A DNA stretch of 12,190 nt from JAEUMW01 sp039807745 (GTDB lineage: Bacteria; Pseudomonadota; Gammaproteobacteria; Burkholderiales; JAEUMW01): positions 1 to 12,190 of the forward strand of contig JBDHRV010000108.1 of NCBI GenBank assembly GCA_039807745.1, written 5' to 3'. Positions 1 to 9,696 of the stretch are shown in pieces. How positions within the stretch are numbered: the stretch's first letter is position 1; each line of letters opens with the position of its first letter. The translations under genes were made by a program, and so were the position numbers. The notes beneath the pieces are model-generated. The model searched no databases, was not told the origin of the DNA, and saw only the letters and a program-made list of their open reading frames with translations.

Positions 1-936
1 GCTCCGGCGCAGCGCCGGCACACCTGCCTTCCCGGCGCGCCGTGCCTGCTCCTCGATCAGATCGGCCAGCAGGTCGAAGTCGCGCCTGAGCGGTGTGGTC
101 GCGCGTGCCGCGAGCGCGATGGTGCGCGCCGGGGCGCGCCCCGTGAACGGCCGGGCAAGCAGCTTCGTGCCGCGCAGGATGCCGGCCTTGACGGTCATCT
201 CCGGCAGCAGCGTCGTACCGAGGCCGCCCTCCACCATCTGCACCAGGGTGGGCAGGCTGGTCGCCTCGAACTCGGGCGCGATCGAGCGCCCGCGCGTTCC
301 GCACGCCGTGATGGCGTGGTCGCGCAGGCAGTGACCTTCCTCCAGGAGCAGGATCCGGCCGGGATCCAGATCCCGCAGCGCGAACTGCGCGCCCTTGGCG
401 GTGGGATCGTCCTCGCGCGCCACGTACCAGAACTCGTCCTCGAACAGAGTGCGGACCAGGAGCTTGCCCGTGTCGTAGGGCAGGGCGAGCAGGGCGAAGT
501 CGAGCTGGCCCGCTTCGAGACGCTCGATCAGCCGTGCGGTCTGGTCTTCGCGCAGGAAAAGACGCAGCGCGGGGTACTTCGCACGCAGGGGCGGCAGGAG
601 GGTCGGCAGGAGAAAGGGCGCGATGGTCGGGATCACGCCGAGCCGCAGGGCGCCCGCAAGCGGTGCCGCGGCGTCTTTCACCGCACCGACCAGGTCTTCT
701 GCCGCGGCGAGCAGGGTCCGCGCACGCTCGACCACCTCGGCGCCGAGCAGAGTCAACCGCACCGTGCGCTGGTCGCGCTCGACCAGTGCCACGCCCAGCA
801 CGCTCTCCAGTTCCTTGATGCCCGCGGAAAGCGTCGATTGGGTCACGAACAGCGCCTCGGCCGCCTGGCGAAAGTTGAGCCGCTCGGCGAGCTCGACCAG
901 ATAACGCAGCTGACGCAGGGTTGGCAGGGCGCTCAT
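1..936 (-). CDS. oxyR: OxyR-type LysR peroxide-sensing regulator (3' end cut by window edge)
   Basis: A LysR-family transcription factor that senses hydrogen peroxide and controls the divergent ahpC. Reading the minus strand from ATG at 936-934, the frame is open to base 1, giving 312 residues with no stop. OxyR is usually about 305 aa, so only a short C-terminal tail is missing. Residues about 5-63 form the winged helix-turn-helix (NFRQAAEALFVTQSTLSAGI), followed by a linker helix and the periplasmic-binding-fold sensor domain. The redox pair is visible as GHCLRDHAITAC, with Cys203 and Cys212 nine residues apart. This matches the spacing and context of E. coli Cys199/Cys208 (CLRDxAxxxC), which separates OxyR from other LysR proteins. 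No strong Shine-Dalgarno precedes the ATG, but the start gives the canonical N-terminus. Its position head-to-head with ahpC fits direct control. Confidence in the OxyR assignment is high because both cysteines and their context are intact. Confidence 0.95.
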   Translation of the reverse strand, partial: MSALPTLRQLRYLVELAERLNFRQAAEALFVTQSTLSAGIKELESVLGVALVERDQRTVRLTLLGAEVVERARTLLAAAEDLVGAVKDAAAPLAGALRLGVIPTIAPFLLPTLLPPLRAKYPALRLFLREDQTARLIERLEAGQLDFALLALPYDTGKLLVRTLFEDEFWYVAREDDPTAKGAQFALRDLDPGRILLLEEGHCLRDHAITACGTRGRSIAPEFEATSLPTLVQMVEGGLGTTLLPEMTVKAGILRGTKLLARPFTGRAPARTIALAARATTPLRRDFDLLADLIEEQARRAGKAGVPALRRS

Positions 937-960
937 GCACGCGAGTCATTCAATTTGTCG

Positions 961-984
961 ATCACAGTAGCAGAAAAAAGTGAT
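961..984. promoter_or_regulatory. Candidate OxyR/LysR operator in the oxyR-ahpC intergenic region
   Basis: An inverted repeat ATCAC (961-965) and GTGAT (980-984) is separated by 14 bases, which include an A-rich run. It lies between the divergent oxyR and ahpC genes, just upstream of the likely ahpC -35 element, where a LysR-type activator would be expected. The arms are short and I do not see the full enteric OxyR ATAG/CTAT pattern, so binding is inference from position and symmetry. Confidence 0.4.
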
Positions 985-1013
985 TGGATCGATCGCTCGG
1001 AGTCACGGACAAT
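984..1013 (+). promoter_or_regulatory. Candidate sigma-70-like promoter for ahpC
   Basis: A -35-like TTGGAT at 984-989 and a -10-like GACAAT at 1008-1013 are separated by 18 bases, about 55 bases before the ahpC ATG. The -35 is imperfect and the spacer slightly long, as is common for promoters needing an activator such as OxyR. The upstream inverted repeat abuts the -35. This was recognised by eye only. Confidence 0.4.
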
Positions 1014-1068
1014 GCACTTCGTACAAGAGATCTTCGCTTCGACAACCCTCAATCAAGGAGAAAGCATC

Positions 1069-1608
1069 ATGCTGACCATTGGCGATCGTATTCCCGCCTT
1101 CGACGTAGCTGCCGTCGTGTCGACGGATCCCGCGCAGGCCTTTACCCGCATCACCGAGGCGAGCGACGCGGGCAAATGGAAGGTCGTGTTCTTCTGGCCG
1201 AAGGATTTCACTTTCGTGTGCCCGACCGAGATCGCTGCATTCGGTCGACTGAGCGGAGAATTCGCGGACCGCGACGCCGTTGTCTACGGCGCATCCACCG
1301 ACAGCGAATTCGTGCACCTCGCGTGGCGTCAGTCGCACGACGATCTGAAGGCGCTGCCGATCCCGATGCTCGCCGACATCAAGCGCGAGCTCTCGACCGC
1401 TTTCGGTATCCTGGACAAACAGGAAGGTGTTGCGATGCGCGCCACCTTCATCGTCGACCCGGAGGGGATCATCCGGTTCGTTTCGGTGAACGACCTCAAC
1501 GTGGGCCGCAATCCCGAAGAAGTCCTGCGCGTGCTGGATGCGCTGCAGACCGACGAGCTGTGCCCCTGCAACTGGAAGAAGGGCGACGAGTTTCTCAAGG
1601 CCGCTTAA
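1069..1608 (+). CDS. ahpC: AhpC-type alkyl hydroperoxide peroxiredoxin (three-cysteine, AhpD-linked class)
   Basis: A cytoplasmic peroxiredoxin of 179 aa that reduces hydrogen peroxide and organic hydroperoxides. The peroxidatic cysteine is Cys51 in the motif FTFVCPTE. The C-terminus carries two resolving-type cysteines, Cys165 and Cys167, in ELCPCNWKKG. That CxCNW arrangement is the one known from Mycobacterium tuberculosis AhpC, which is re-reduced by AhpD instead of the flavoprotein AhpF; here ahpD is the next gene. The start at 1069 is chosen because AAGGAG (1055-1060) lies 8 bases upstream. The frame stays open far upstream, antisense to oxyR, but that part does not look like protein. 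The gene is transcribed divergently from oxyR, so OxyR-dependent induction by peroxide is likely. Family and partner calls are secure; substrate range is not determined by sequence. Confidence 0.96.
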   Translation: MLTIGDRIPAFDVAAVVSTDPAQAFTRITEASDAGKWKVVFFWPKDFTFVCPTEIAAFGRLSGEFADRDAVVYGASTDSEFVHLAWRQSHDDLKALPIPMLADIKRELSTAFGILDKQEGVAMRATFIVDPEGIIRFVSVNDLNVGRNPEEVLRVLDALQTDELCPCNWKKGDEFLKAA

Positions 1609-1632
1609 GGCGCCTCGCCCCGGTCGCACCAC

Positions 1633-1656
1633 CACCCCCTGCACGTGCGGGGGGTG
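1633..1656 (+). other. Strong GC hairpin between ahpC and ahpD
   Basis: A 12-base arm beginning CACCCCC at 1633 pairs along its full length (one G-T wobble) with the arm ending GGGGGTG at 1656, so the transcript would form a very stable hairpin with the central bases as the loop. It lies 24 bases after the ahpC stop and 48 bases before the ahpD start. No T-run follows, so it is not a textbook terminator. It could be a partial terminator, or an RNA-stability element giving more ahpC than ahpD mRNA. Confidence 0.6.
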
Positions 1657-1704
1657 TGCTGGCGACCCGTGTCCGCCCCATTCAATTCGATGAAAGGAAG
1701 AACC

Positions 1705-2262
1705 ATGTCGATTCAAACCCTGAGGGACGCACTGCCCGACTACGCCAAGGATCTCAAGCTCAACCTCGGTTCGCTCGCGAGCGAGACAGTGCTGGGCGAG
1801 CCGGAGAAGTACGGCACCTTCATTGCCGCGGCGATCGCATCCCGCAACCCCGTCGTGATCGAAGCGGTCACGTCGGAATTCGCACCGAAGGTCGACGCTG
1901 CCACGTACCAGGCGGCGAAGGCCGCGGCCGCGATCATGGGCATGAGCAATGTCTACTACCGCTTCCTGCATCTCGTGGAAGACGAGGAGTACGGCCGTCT
2001 GCCCGCCCGGCTGCGCATGAACGTGCTGGCTGCGCCGGGCGTGCCGAAGATCCAGTTCGAGCTGTGGTGTCTGGCGGTGTCCGCGGTGAACGGCTGCGGC
2101 ACGTGCGTTGCTGCCCACGAGAAGGTGCTGCGAGACGCCGGCGTCACGCGCGAGCAGATCCAGACCGCGGTGCGCATTGCGGCGGTGGTGCACGCGGTGG
2201 CGGCGACGCTTGCTGGCGAAGCGGCGGCAGTGGACGCGGCGTCGGTGGCCCAGGCTGCGTGA
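1705..2262 (+). CDS. ahpD: AhpD alkylhydroperoxidase / AhpC reductase
   Basis: An all-helical AhpD-family protein of 185 aa that carries electrons to AhpC and has weak peroxidase activity of its own. The thiol centre is Cys131-Gly-Thr-Cys134 followed by His138 (NGCGTCVAAHEK), with Glu119 in the preceding helix (QFELWC). These correspond one for one to M. tuberculosis AhpD Glu118, Cys130, Cys133 and His137, so the proton-relay active site is complete. In mycobacteria AhpD is reduced by lipoamide through dihydrolipoamide succinyltransferase and lipoamide dehydrogenase; neither is in this window. The start at 1705 follows AAGGAAG (1694-1700); an in-frame ATG at 1690 lacks such a site. It lies 96 bases after ahpC on the same strand and is probably co-transcribed through the intervening hairpin. 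Confidence is high from motif and context. Confidence 0.96.
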   Translation: MSIQTLRDALPDYAKDLKLNLGSLASETVLGEPEKYGTFIAAAIASRNPVVIEAVTSEFAPKVDAATYQAAKAAAAIMGMSNVYYRFLHLVEDEEYGRLPARLRMNVLAAPGVPKIQFELWCLAVSAVNGCGTCVAAHEKVLRDAGVTREQIQTAVRIAAVVHAVAATLAGEAAAVDAASVAQAA

Positions 2263-2263
2263 G

Positions 2264-2293
2264 GCGTTCCCTGCCTCGGCGGACGGGGAACGC
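2264..2293. terminator. Stem-loop after ahpD, possible bidirectional terminator
   Basis: A perfect 8-bp inverted repeat, GCGTTCCC (2264-2271) with GGGAACGC (2286-2293) and a 14-base loop, begins two bases after the ahpD stop. Only three T residues follow closely on the plus strand. It sits between the converging ahpD and transpeptidase genes, where terminators are expected. Confidence 0.5.
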
Positions 2294-2317
2294 GTCGTTT
2301 CCCGTTCGCTCCTGACC

Positions 2318-2333
2318 AGGCCGCACGCGGCCT
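2318..2333. terminator. Second palindrome in the convergent gap
   Basis: AGGCCGC and GCGGCCT form a 7-bp inverted repeat around a 2-base centre. It is in the gap between the convergent ahpD and L,D-transpeptidase genes and lies 45 bases downstream of the latter's stop on the minus strand. No poly-T tract is seen, so it is only a candidate terminator stem or a chance GC palindrome. Confidence 0.3.
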
Positions 2334-2378
2334 CATCCCCATTGCCCCCACGCCCAAGCCAAGGTCGTGCGCGAGGTG

Positions 2379-4079
2379 TCACTGCACTGCGCGCGGGGGA
2401 GCGGCAAGCGCCTGCGCGAGCTTCGCGTCGTGGCCGTAGATGTCGGGCAGGAAGCGGACCCTGCCTTGCGCGTCGACGGCGGTGGTGGTGTAGAAAATGA
2501 GGATCGGAACCGACTGATCGACGTTCACGCGTAGCGGACGCGGTTGGCTCATCGAGGCGCGGATGCGTGTGGCGTCCCAGGTCGGTCGGTCGACCAGCAC
2601 GAACTGGGCAAGCGCGACCGGGTCGGCCACCCGGATACAGCCATGACTGAAGTCGCGGCGCGTGCGGCTGAAGAGCTTTGGCGAGGGCGTGCTGTGCAGA
2701 TAGACGTCATGACGATTGGGGAACATGAACTTGACCCCGCCGAGCGCGTTCCTTGCACCCGGCCGCTGGCGTAGCCGCAGTGCGCCGCGCTGCAGCTCGG
2801 TCAGGGTGGTCGCGTCGATGTCGGTGCGCACGCCGCTGCCGACGATCTCCATGCCTTCGCGCGCCAGATAACCGGGGTCGGCCCTCAACTTCGGCAGCAT
2901 CTCTTTCACCGTGATGCTGTGCGGCACGTTCCAGTAGGGGCTGAAATCGAGGTACTCGACTTCGCCGGTGAAGACGGGCGTGGGCGTCTTGTCCGCGCGG
3001 CCCACGATGACCCGCATGTCCAGCAAAGGACGGTCGGCGGATGCCGCGTGGTCGAATGCCAGCAGCTTGAACTCGGGAATGTTGACCACGAGAAACCGGC
3101 CGCTTGGCGGCGGCGGCAACCAGCGCAGGCGCTCGATGGCGATTTCGATCTGCCGTACGCGCTCGGCCGGCGACCGGTTCAGCTCGGCCACCGTCGACGG
3201 GCCGAGCACGCCGTCGTCGGCAAGCCCATGCCGGTACTGGAAGCGTTTCACCGCATCGACCACGGTCCCGCCATAGCGGTTGCCGTTGCGCCGATCGAGC
3301 GCGGCCGGATCGAGATCGCCAAAGGCAACGAGTCGTTTCTTGAGCTGCGGCAGTCCGGCGAAGACGGCCCCCGGGGCGATCTTGCCAGTCGGCACGGGAA
3401 CGAGCGGCAGGGGTGCCTCGCCCGCCAGCCGGCGATAGTGGGCGAGTGCATGGGTGAGGCCGCCATAGAGTGGCAGCGGGGGCGCTGCCGACTCGATCTC
3501 CACTGTCAGACGATCCCCCTCCAGGCCACGCTGGATCAATGCAACCGGATCCACCTGGCGTGCGCCTTCCTCGAGATCCGGGTAGATGTGGGAGGGGGCG
3601 ATGCGACCGTGCGCCAGATGCGATGTATAGCGGATGAGCGCCAGCGTGAGATCGACGTCGAAGACCGCGAGCTCGCGACTTGTCGCGAGCTCGCGGCCGG
3701 ATGCAGGGACAGCCGCGACCCGCAGATAGCGGAGCTGGCGGTCGAGGTCTAGCGCACCGTACTCGACGCTCGAAAGCCCCTGCTCGTCGGCCCGTTGCAG
3801 CAGGGCGAGCGCCTCGTCGGCCTGACGGTTCGGCTGACCCTCGTCCGTCCACGCCGGCGCGAAGTTCCGGCCGGCATAGAAACGCTCGAGCGCCGGTCGT
3901 TGAGCGCCGATCACCGAGGGCGCCGCAGTCGCCGCCGGATCCGGCGTGACGATCGCCCGCAGTTCGTCGGCAACGTCAGCGGCGGTCGCTGCCCCCGACA
4001 ACGTTGCAGCACCGGCGGCGAGCGCCCATGCCAGAAAGAGGGTGGCGCGAGCGTGTCGCGCGAACGACCGTGTCGTCAT
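2379..4079 (-). CDS. YcbB/LdtD-like L,D-transpeptidase (murein cross-linking), periplasmic
   Basis: An exported 566-aa enzyme expected to form 3-3 cross-links in peptidoglycan or attach groups to it through a cysteine acyl-enzyme. The N-terminus has a signal peptide: basic residues, a hydrophobic Ala/Leu core, and a likely cleavage near residues 32-34 (ATAAD). Residues about 55-260 resemble the helical scaffold region of YcbB. A peptidoglycan-binding PG_binding_1 domain follows at about 270-302 (GTVVDAVKRFQYRHGLADDG). The YkuD catalytic domain spans about 328-500, with His462 (VYLHSTP) and the active-site SHGCIR motif, in which His479 and Cys481 are intact. Length is close to E. coli YcbB (615 aa). 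It is transcribed alone on the minus strand, converging with ahpD and divergent from the SUF operon, so I see no functional link to either neighbour. Which L,D-transpeptidase reaction it performs cannot be told from sequence. Confidence 0.93.
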   Translation of the reverse strand: MTTRSFARHARATLFLAWALAAGAATLSGAATAADVADELRAIVTPDPAATAAPSVIGAQRPALERFYAGRNFAPAWTDEGQPNRQADEALALLQRADEQGLSSVEYGALDLDRQLRYLRVAAVPASGRELATSRELAVFDVDLTLALIRYTSHLAHGRIAPSHIYPDLEEGARQVDPVALIQRGLEGDRLTVEIESAAPPLPLYGGLTHALAHYRRLAGEAPLPLVPVPTGKIAPGAVFAGLPQLKKRLVAFGDLDPAALDRRNGNRYGGTVVDAVKRFQYRHGLADDGVLGPSTVAELNRSPAERVRQIEIAIERLRWLPPPPSGRFLVVNIPEFKLLAFDHAASADRPLLDMRVIVGRADKTPTPVFTGEVEYLDFSPYWNVPHSITVKEMLPKLRADPGYLAREGMEIVGSGVRTDIDATTLTELQRGALRLRQRPGARNALGGVKFMFPNRHDVYLHSTPSPKLFSRTRRDFSHGCIRVADPVALAQFVLVDRPTWDATRIRASMSQPRPLRVNVDQSVPILIFYTTTAVDAQGRVRFLPDIYGHDAKLAQALAAPPRAVQ

Positions 4080-4128
4080 GTCGGAACCCGGAGTTCAGCG
4101 AGCGGGAATGTTGTTGACAGGAGTTCCA

Positions 4129-4134
4129 ATTATA
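4129..4134 (-). promoter_or_regulatory. Candidate -10 element for the L,D-transpeptidase gene
   Basis: Read on the minus strand this is a perfect TATAAT, 49 bases upstream of the transpeptidase ATG in otherwise GC-rich DNA. The -35 region at the right distance is poor (about TCGGTG), so promoter strength is uncertain. Confidence 0.45.
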
Positions 4135-4210
4135 CGGGGCATCGACCGCGGCACCGAGACCGTCGCCTGCGGCGAGAGCGCCCGGCGGTGCGCCGTGCTG
4201 GATGCGCTCC

Positions 4211-4239
4211 TTGCCTGTGGTCCCATAGAGGACTAAACT
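4211..4239 (+). promoter_or_regulatory. Candidate promoter of the SUF operon
   Basis: TTGCCT (4211-4216) and TAAACT (4234-4239) are separated by 17 bases, each matching the sigma-70 hexamers at four of six positions. They lie about 110 bases before the Rrf2 regulator gene, the first gene of the operon. The -10 sits in the centre of the inverted repeat at 4225-4248, the expected geometry for repression. TATTAT (4246-4251) is an alternative -10 but has no good -35. By-eye call. Confidence 0.45.
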
Positions 4240-4248
4240 TGTCCCTAT
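4225..4248. promoter_or_regulatory. Candidate Rrf2/IscR-type operator upstream of the SUF operon
   Basis: Half-sites ATAGAGGAC (4225-4233) and GTCCCTAT (4241-4248) form an inverted repeat, perfect (ATAG-GGAC against GTCC-CTAT) once one extra base in the left arm is allowed. A 7-base AT-rich centre, TAAACTT, separates them. The overall shape (ATA, GACT, A/T centre, GTC, TAT) resembles the known IscR type 1 site, which binds the [2Fe-2S] form, though several positions differ. Placement over the candidate -10 of an operon whose first gene is an Rrf2 regulator suggests autoregulation. Confidence 0.55.
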
Positions 4249-4348
4249 TATCGCGTTCCAAACGAGAGTTGACCAAGTTCGGCGTGTTGGACGGACGCGG
4301 CCGGCAGGTCGTTCCAGTAGATCTTTTCAGGCTCAAACGGCTGCTTTC

Positions 4349-4816
4349 ATGCTGAGACTCAGCAAGCTCACCGACTACGGCACCGTGATCATGACCTTCA
4401 TGGCGCGCGCCGAAGGTCATGTACACAGCGCTCACGAGATCGCCGAGCAGGTCGGCATCGCCGCGCCCACCGTGAGCAAGGTGCTCAAGATGCTCGCGCG
4501 CGATGAGCTCGTGGTTTCGACGCGGGGCGCGCGGGGCGGCTACGTGCTGGCGCGGCCGGCGGCGCAGATCACGATGGCGCAGATCATCAGCGCCATGGAA
4601 GGCGGACCGCTCGGGCTGACGGAGTGCAGCACGACGCCGGGGGTCTGCGTGCAGGAGCGCAGTTGCTCCATTCGCACCAACTGGCAGCGCATCAATCAGG
4701 TGATCGTCCGGGCGCTCGAAGAGGTGTCGCTCGCGGAGATGACCCGACCCGTGGCGCAGCCGATACACATGCGCGATGCCGATCCGGGTGCCCGCCGTGG
4801 GCGGGTGCCTGCCTGA
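4349..4816 (+). CDS. Rrf2-family Fe-S cluster-sensing regulator of the SUF operon (IscR/SufR-like)
   Basis: A 155-aa Rrf2 winged-helix regulator, probably an Fe-S sensor that represses the SUF operon when clusters are plentiful. The N-terminus MLRLSKLTDYGTVIM is typical of SUF-associated Rrf2 proteins. The DNA-binding helices and wing lie at about residues 27-68 (HEIAEQVGIAAPTVSKVLKM, then RGARGGYVLARP). Three cysteines, Cys93, Cys100 and Cys106, sit where IscR holds its [2Fe-2S] cluster (Cys92, 98, 104 in E. coli). The first spacing is one residue longer, and the fourth ligand, His107 of E. coli IscR, is not in the same place. It lies 29 bases before sufB and shares its promoter. I see no strong Shine-Dalgarno before the ATG, but the start gives the family N-terminus. 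Rrf2 family and role are well supported; the exact subfamily (IscR or the SUF regulator group) is inferred from location. Confidence 0.92.
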   Translation: MLRLSKLTDYGTVIMTFMARAEGHVHSAHEIAEQVGIAAPTVSKVLKMLARDELVVSTRGARGGYVLARPAAQITMAQIISAMEGGPLGLTECSTTPGVCVQERSCSIRTNWQRINQVIVRALEEVSLAEMTRPVAQPIHMRDADPGARRGRVPA

Positions 4817-4845
4817 GCGTCGGCGAAACGAGGATACTCAAGACC

Positions 4846-6291
<1,446 letters not shown>

Positions 6292-6314
6292 CGAGATCAT
6301 AACCAAGGATCACC

Positions 6315-7091
6315 ATGCTTCAGATCAGAGATTTGCACGCGAGCGTCGACGGCAAGCCCATCCTCAAGGGCATCACGCTCAACGTGAACGCAGGCGAGGT
6401 GCACGCCATCATGGGGCCGAATGGCTCCGGCAAGAGCACGCTCGCGAACGTGCTCGCCGGCCGCGCAGGCTACGAAGTGACACACGGAGAGGTCGTCTAC
6501 CAAGGCAGGAACCTGCTCGACTTGTCCCCTGAGGACCGCGCACGGGACGGCGTTTTCCTGGCGTTCCAATACCCCGTGGAGATCCCGGGCGTTTCCAACG
6601 TCTATCTTCTGAAGGCGGCGTTGAATGCCATCCGCAAGCACCGCGGCCTGCCCGAGGTCGACGCGATGGATTTCCTCGCGCTCGTGCGCGACAAGATGAA
6701 GCTCATGGAGATGAAGGAGGAAATGCTCTACCGCTCCGTCAACGAGGGCTTCTCGGGCGGCGAAAAGAAGCGCAACGAGATTCTCCAGATGGCGATCCTG
6801 GAGCCGGCGCTGGCGATTCTCGACGAAACCGACTCGGGTCTCGACATCGACGCACTCAAGGTCGTCGCGAACGGCGTCAACGGCTTGCGCGGGCCGGAGC
6901 GCGCCATGATCATGGTCACGCACTATCAGCGACTCCTCGACTACATCGTGCCCGACTTCGTCCACGTGCTCTCGCAGGGGCGCATCGTGAAATCGGGAGG
7001 GCGCGACCTCGCCCACGAGCTCGAGCGCCGCGGCTACGGCTGGATCGAAGGCGAAGCGAAGGCCGTCGCGGCGGCGCGCGCGGGAGCCTGA
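6315..7091 (+). CDS. sufC: SufC, ATPase of the SufBCD complex
   Basis: An ABC-type ATPase that is not a transporter; it dimerises on SufB-SufD and drives the conformational change that opens the scaffold for cluster assembly. At 258 aa it has standard length. Visible motifs are Walker A GPNGSGKST (34-42), Q-loop Gln85 (FQYP), signature SGGEKKR (147-153), Walker B with Asp170-Glu171 (AILDETDSGLD), and H-loop His203 (VTHYQ). The DETDSGLD form and SGGEKKRNE signature are characteristic of SufC. AAGGA (6305-6309) lies 5 bases before the ATG. sufD begins 5 bases after its stop, so translation is probably coupled. All catalytic elements are intact. Confidence 0.98.
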   Translation: MLQIRDLHASVDGKPILKGITLNVNAGEVHAIMGPNGSGKSTLANVLAGRAGYEVTHGEVVYQGRNLLDLSPEDRARDGVFLAFQYPVEIPGVSNVYLLKAALNAIRKHRGLPEVDAMDFLALVRDKMKLMEMKEEMLYRSVNEGFSGGEKKRNEILQMAILEPALAILDETDSGLDIDALKVVANGVNGLRGPERAMIMVTHYQRLLDYIVPDFVHVLSQGRIVKSGGRDLAHELERRGYGWIEGEAKAVAAARAGA

Positions 7092-7096
7092 GCGCC

Positions 7097-8412
7097 ATGG
7101 CGAGCGAAGCGATCGACCGCATTGTCGCGGATTTCCGGGCGCTCGAGGCCAGTCTGCCGGGACGCGGCGCGGCGTGGCTCGATCACGCGCGGCGCGATGC
7201 CCTGGACTGGTTCGCGGACCGAGGTTTCCCCACCGCGCGTGACGAGGATTGGAAGTACACCAACACTGCGGCGATCGAGCGCCGGCCCATGAAGGCGGTG
7301 ACGGCGCGAGGATCGGTGTCGGCGGATCAGGTGCGCGGCCTCGTCTTCGCGGAATTGCCGTGCCACCTGCTGGTATTCCTGGATGGTCGCTTCGATCCGA
7401 CCTTTTCGTCGCTCGGCGCGTTGCCCGCTGGCGTCTCCATTCGCAGCCTGGCCGAGGTCATCGCGCAGGACGGCCAGCGCGTCCAGTCGCTGCTGGCGCG
7501 GGAACCGGCGAACGCGTTCGGGGCGCTGAATCTCGCTTTCATGACGGACGGTGTGGTGATCGAGCTCTCCCGGAACGCGGTGGTCGAGCGGCCGATCCAT
7601 CTGCTCTACATCGCGAGCCAGGCGGAGACCTCCGTGCACTACCGCAATCTCATCGTCGCCGACGAGAATGCGCAGGCGACCGTGGTCGAGCACTATGCGG
7701 GTCCGGAGGGTTGCTCGTACCTCACGAATGCGGTGACGACGATTGTCGGTGCGGCGAACAGCAACGTGGAGCACTACAAGCTGCAGCAGGAAAGCGCGCA
7801 GGCATTTCACGTGGCGGGAATCCACGCTACCCAGGCCCGGGACAGCCGCTTCATTTCACACTCGATCGCGCTCGGCGGTGCCATCGCTCGCAACGACATC
7901 ACGACGCGCCTCGCCGCGGAGGGCGCCGAGTGCACGCTGAACGGGCTCTACATGGTCGGCGGCCGTCAGCTGGTCGATCATCACACGCGCATCGACCACG
8001 ACAAGCCCCGCGGCACGAGCCGTGAGTTCTATCGCGGCGTGCTCGACGGGGCCGCGCGTGGGGTCTTCAACGGCAAGGTGGTGGTGCACCCGAACGCGCA
8101 GCACACGGACGCGCAGCAGTCCAACCACAACCTCCTGCTCTCGAAGGCGGCGCAGGTCGATACCAAGCCGCAGCTGGAGATCTTCGCCGACGATGTCAAA
8201 TGCACTCACGGCGCCACGGTCGGCCAGCTCGACGATGGCATGCTGTTCTATCTGCGCGCGCGGGGGATAGAACCGGAAGTCGCGAAGGCGCTGCTGATCT
8301 ATGCGTTCGCCCACGACATCGTCGGGCGCATCCGCCTCGATCCCCTCAAGCGGCGCATCGAACGTCATCTGATTTCGATGCTGCCGGAGGGCGAACGCAT
8401 CAAGGAGCTGGT

Positions 8413-8416
<4 letters not shown>
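7097..8416 (+). CDS. sufD: SufD, scaffold subunit of the SufBCD complex
   Basis: The SufB paralogue that pairs with SufB and SufC and is needed for iron acquisition by the scaffold. It has 439 aa (E. coli SufD is 423). The N-terminal helical region includes the family motif DEDWKYTN (49-56), followed by the beta-helix core. Near the C-terminus, DDVKCTHGATVG contains His371, matching the essential His360 of E. coli SufD that lies at the SufB-SufD interface. The closing helices (FYLRARGI, then AFAHDI) are typical. The start ATG is 5 bases after the sufC stop. The last bases overlap the sufS start by four (ATGA), a sign of coupled translation. Call secure from motif and order. Confidence 0.97.

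Positions 8417-9695
<1,279 letters not shown>

Positions 9696-9696
<1 letters not shown>

Noticed and set aside
316..1068. Long plus-strand open frame running into ahpC, suggesting a longer AhpC
   Set aside because: This part is antisense to oxyR, shows no peroxiredoxin features, and AAGGAG precedes the ATG at 1069, which gives the normal family N-terminus.
1003..2382. 459-residue minus-strand open frame opposite ahpC and ahpD
   Set aside because: Arginine/histidine-rich composition without recognisable domains; it lies opposite two well-defined genes in GC-rich DNA where antisense frames stay open by chance.
4111..4136. Plus-strand TTGACA followed by TATACG as a SUF promoter
   Set aside because: The spacing is only 11 bases, too short for a sigma-70 promoter; the AT-rich stretch is better read as a TATAAT on the minus strand for the transpeptidase gene.
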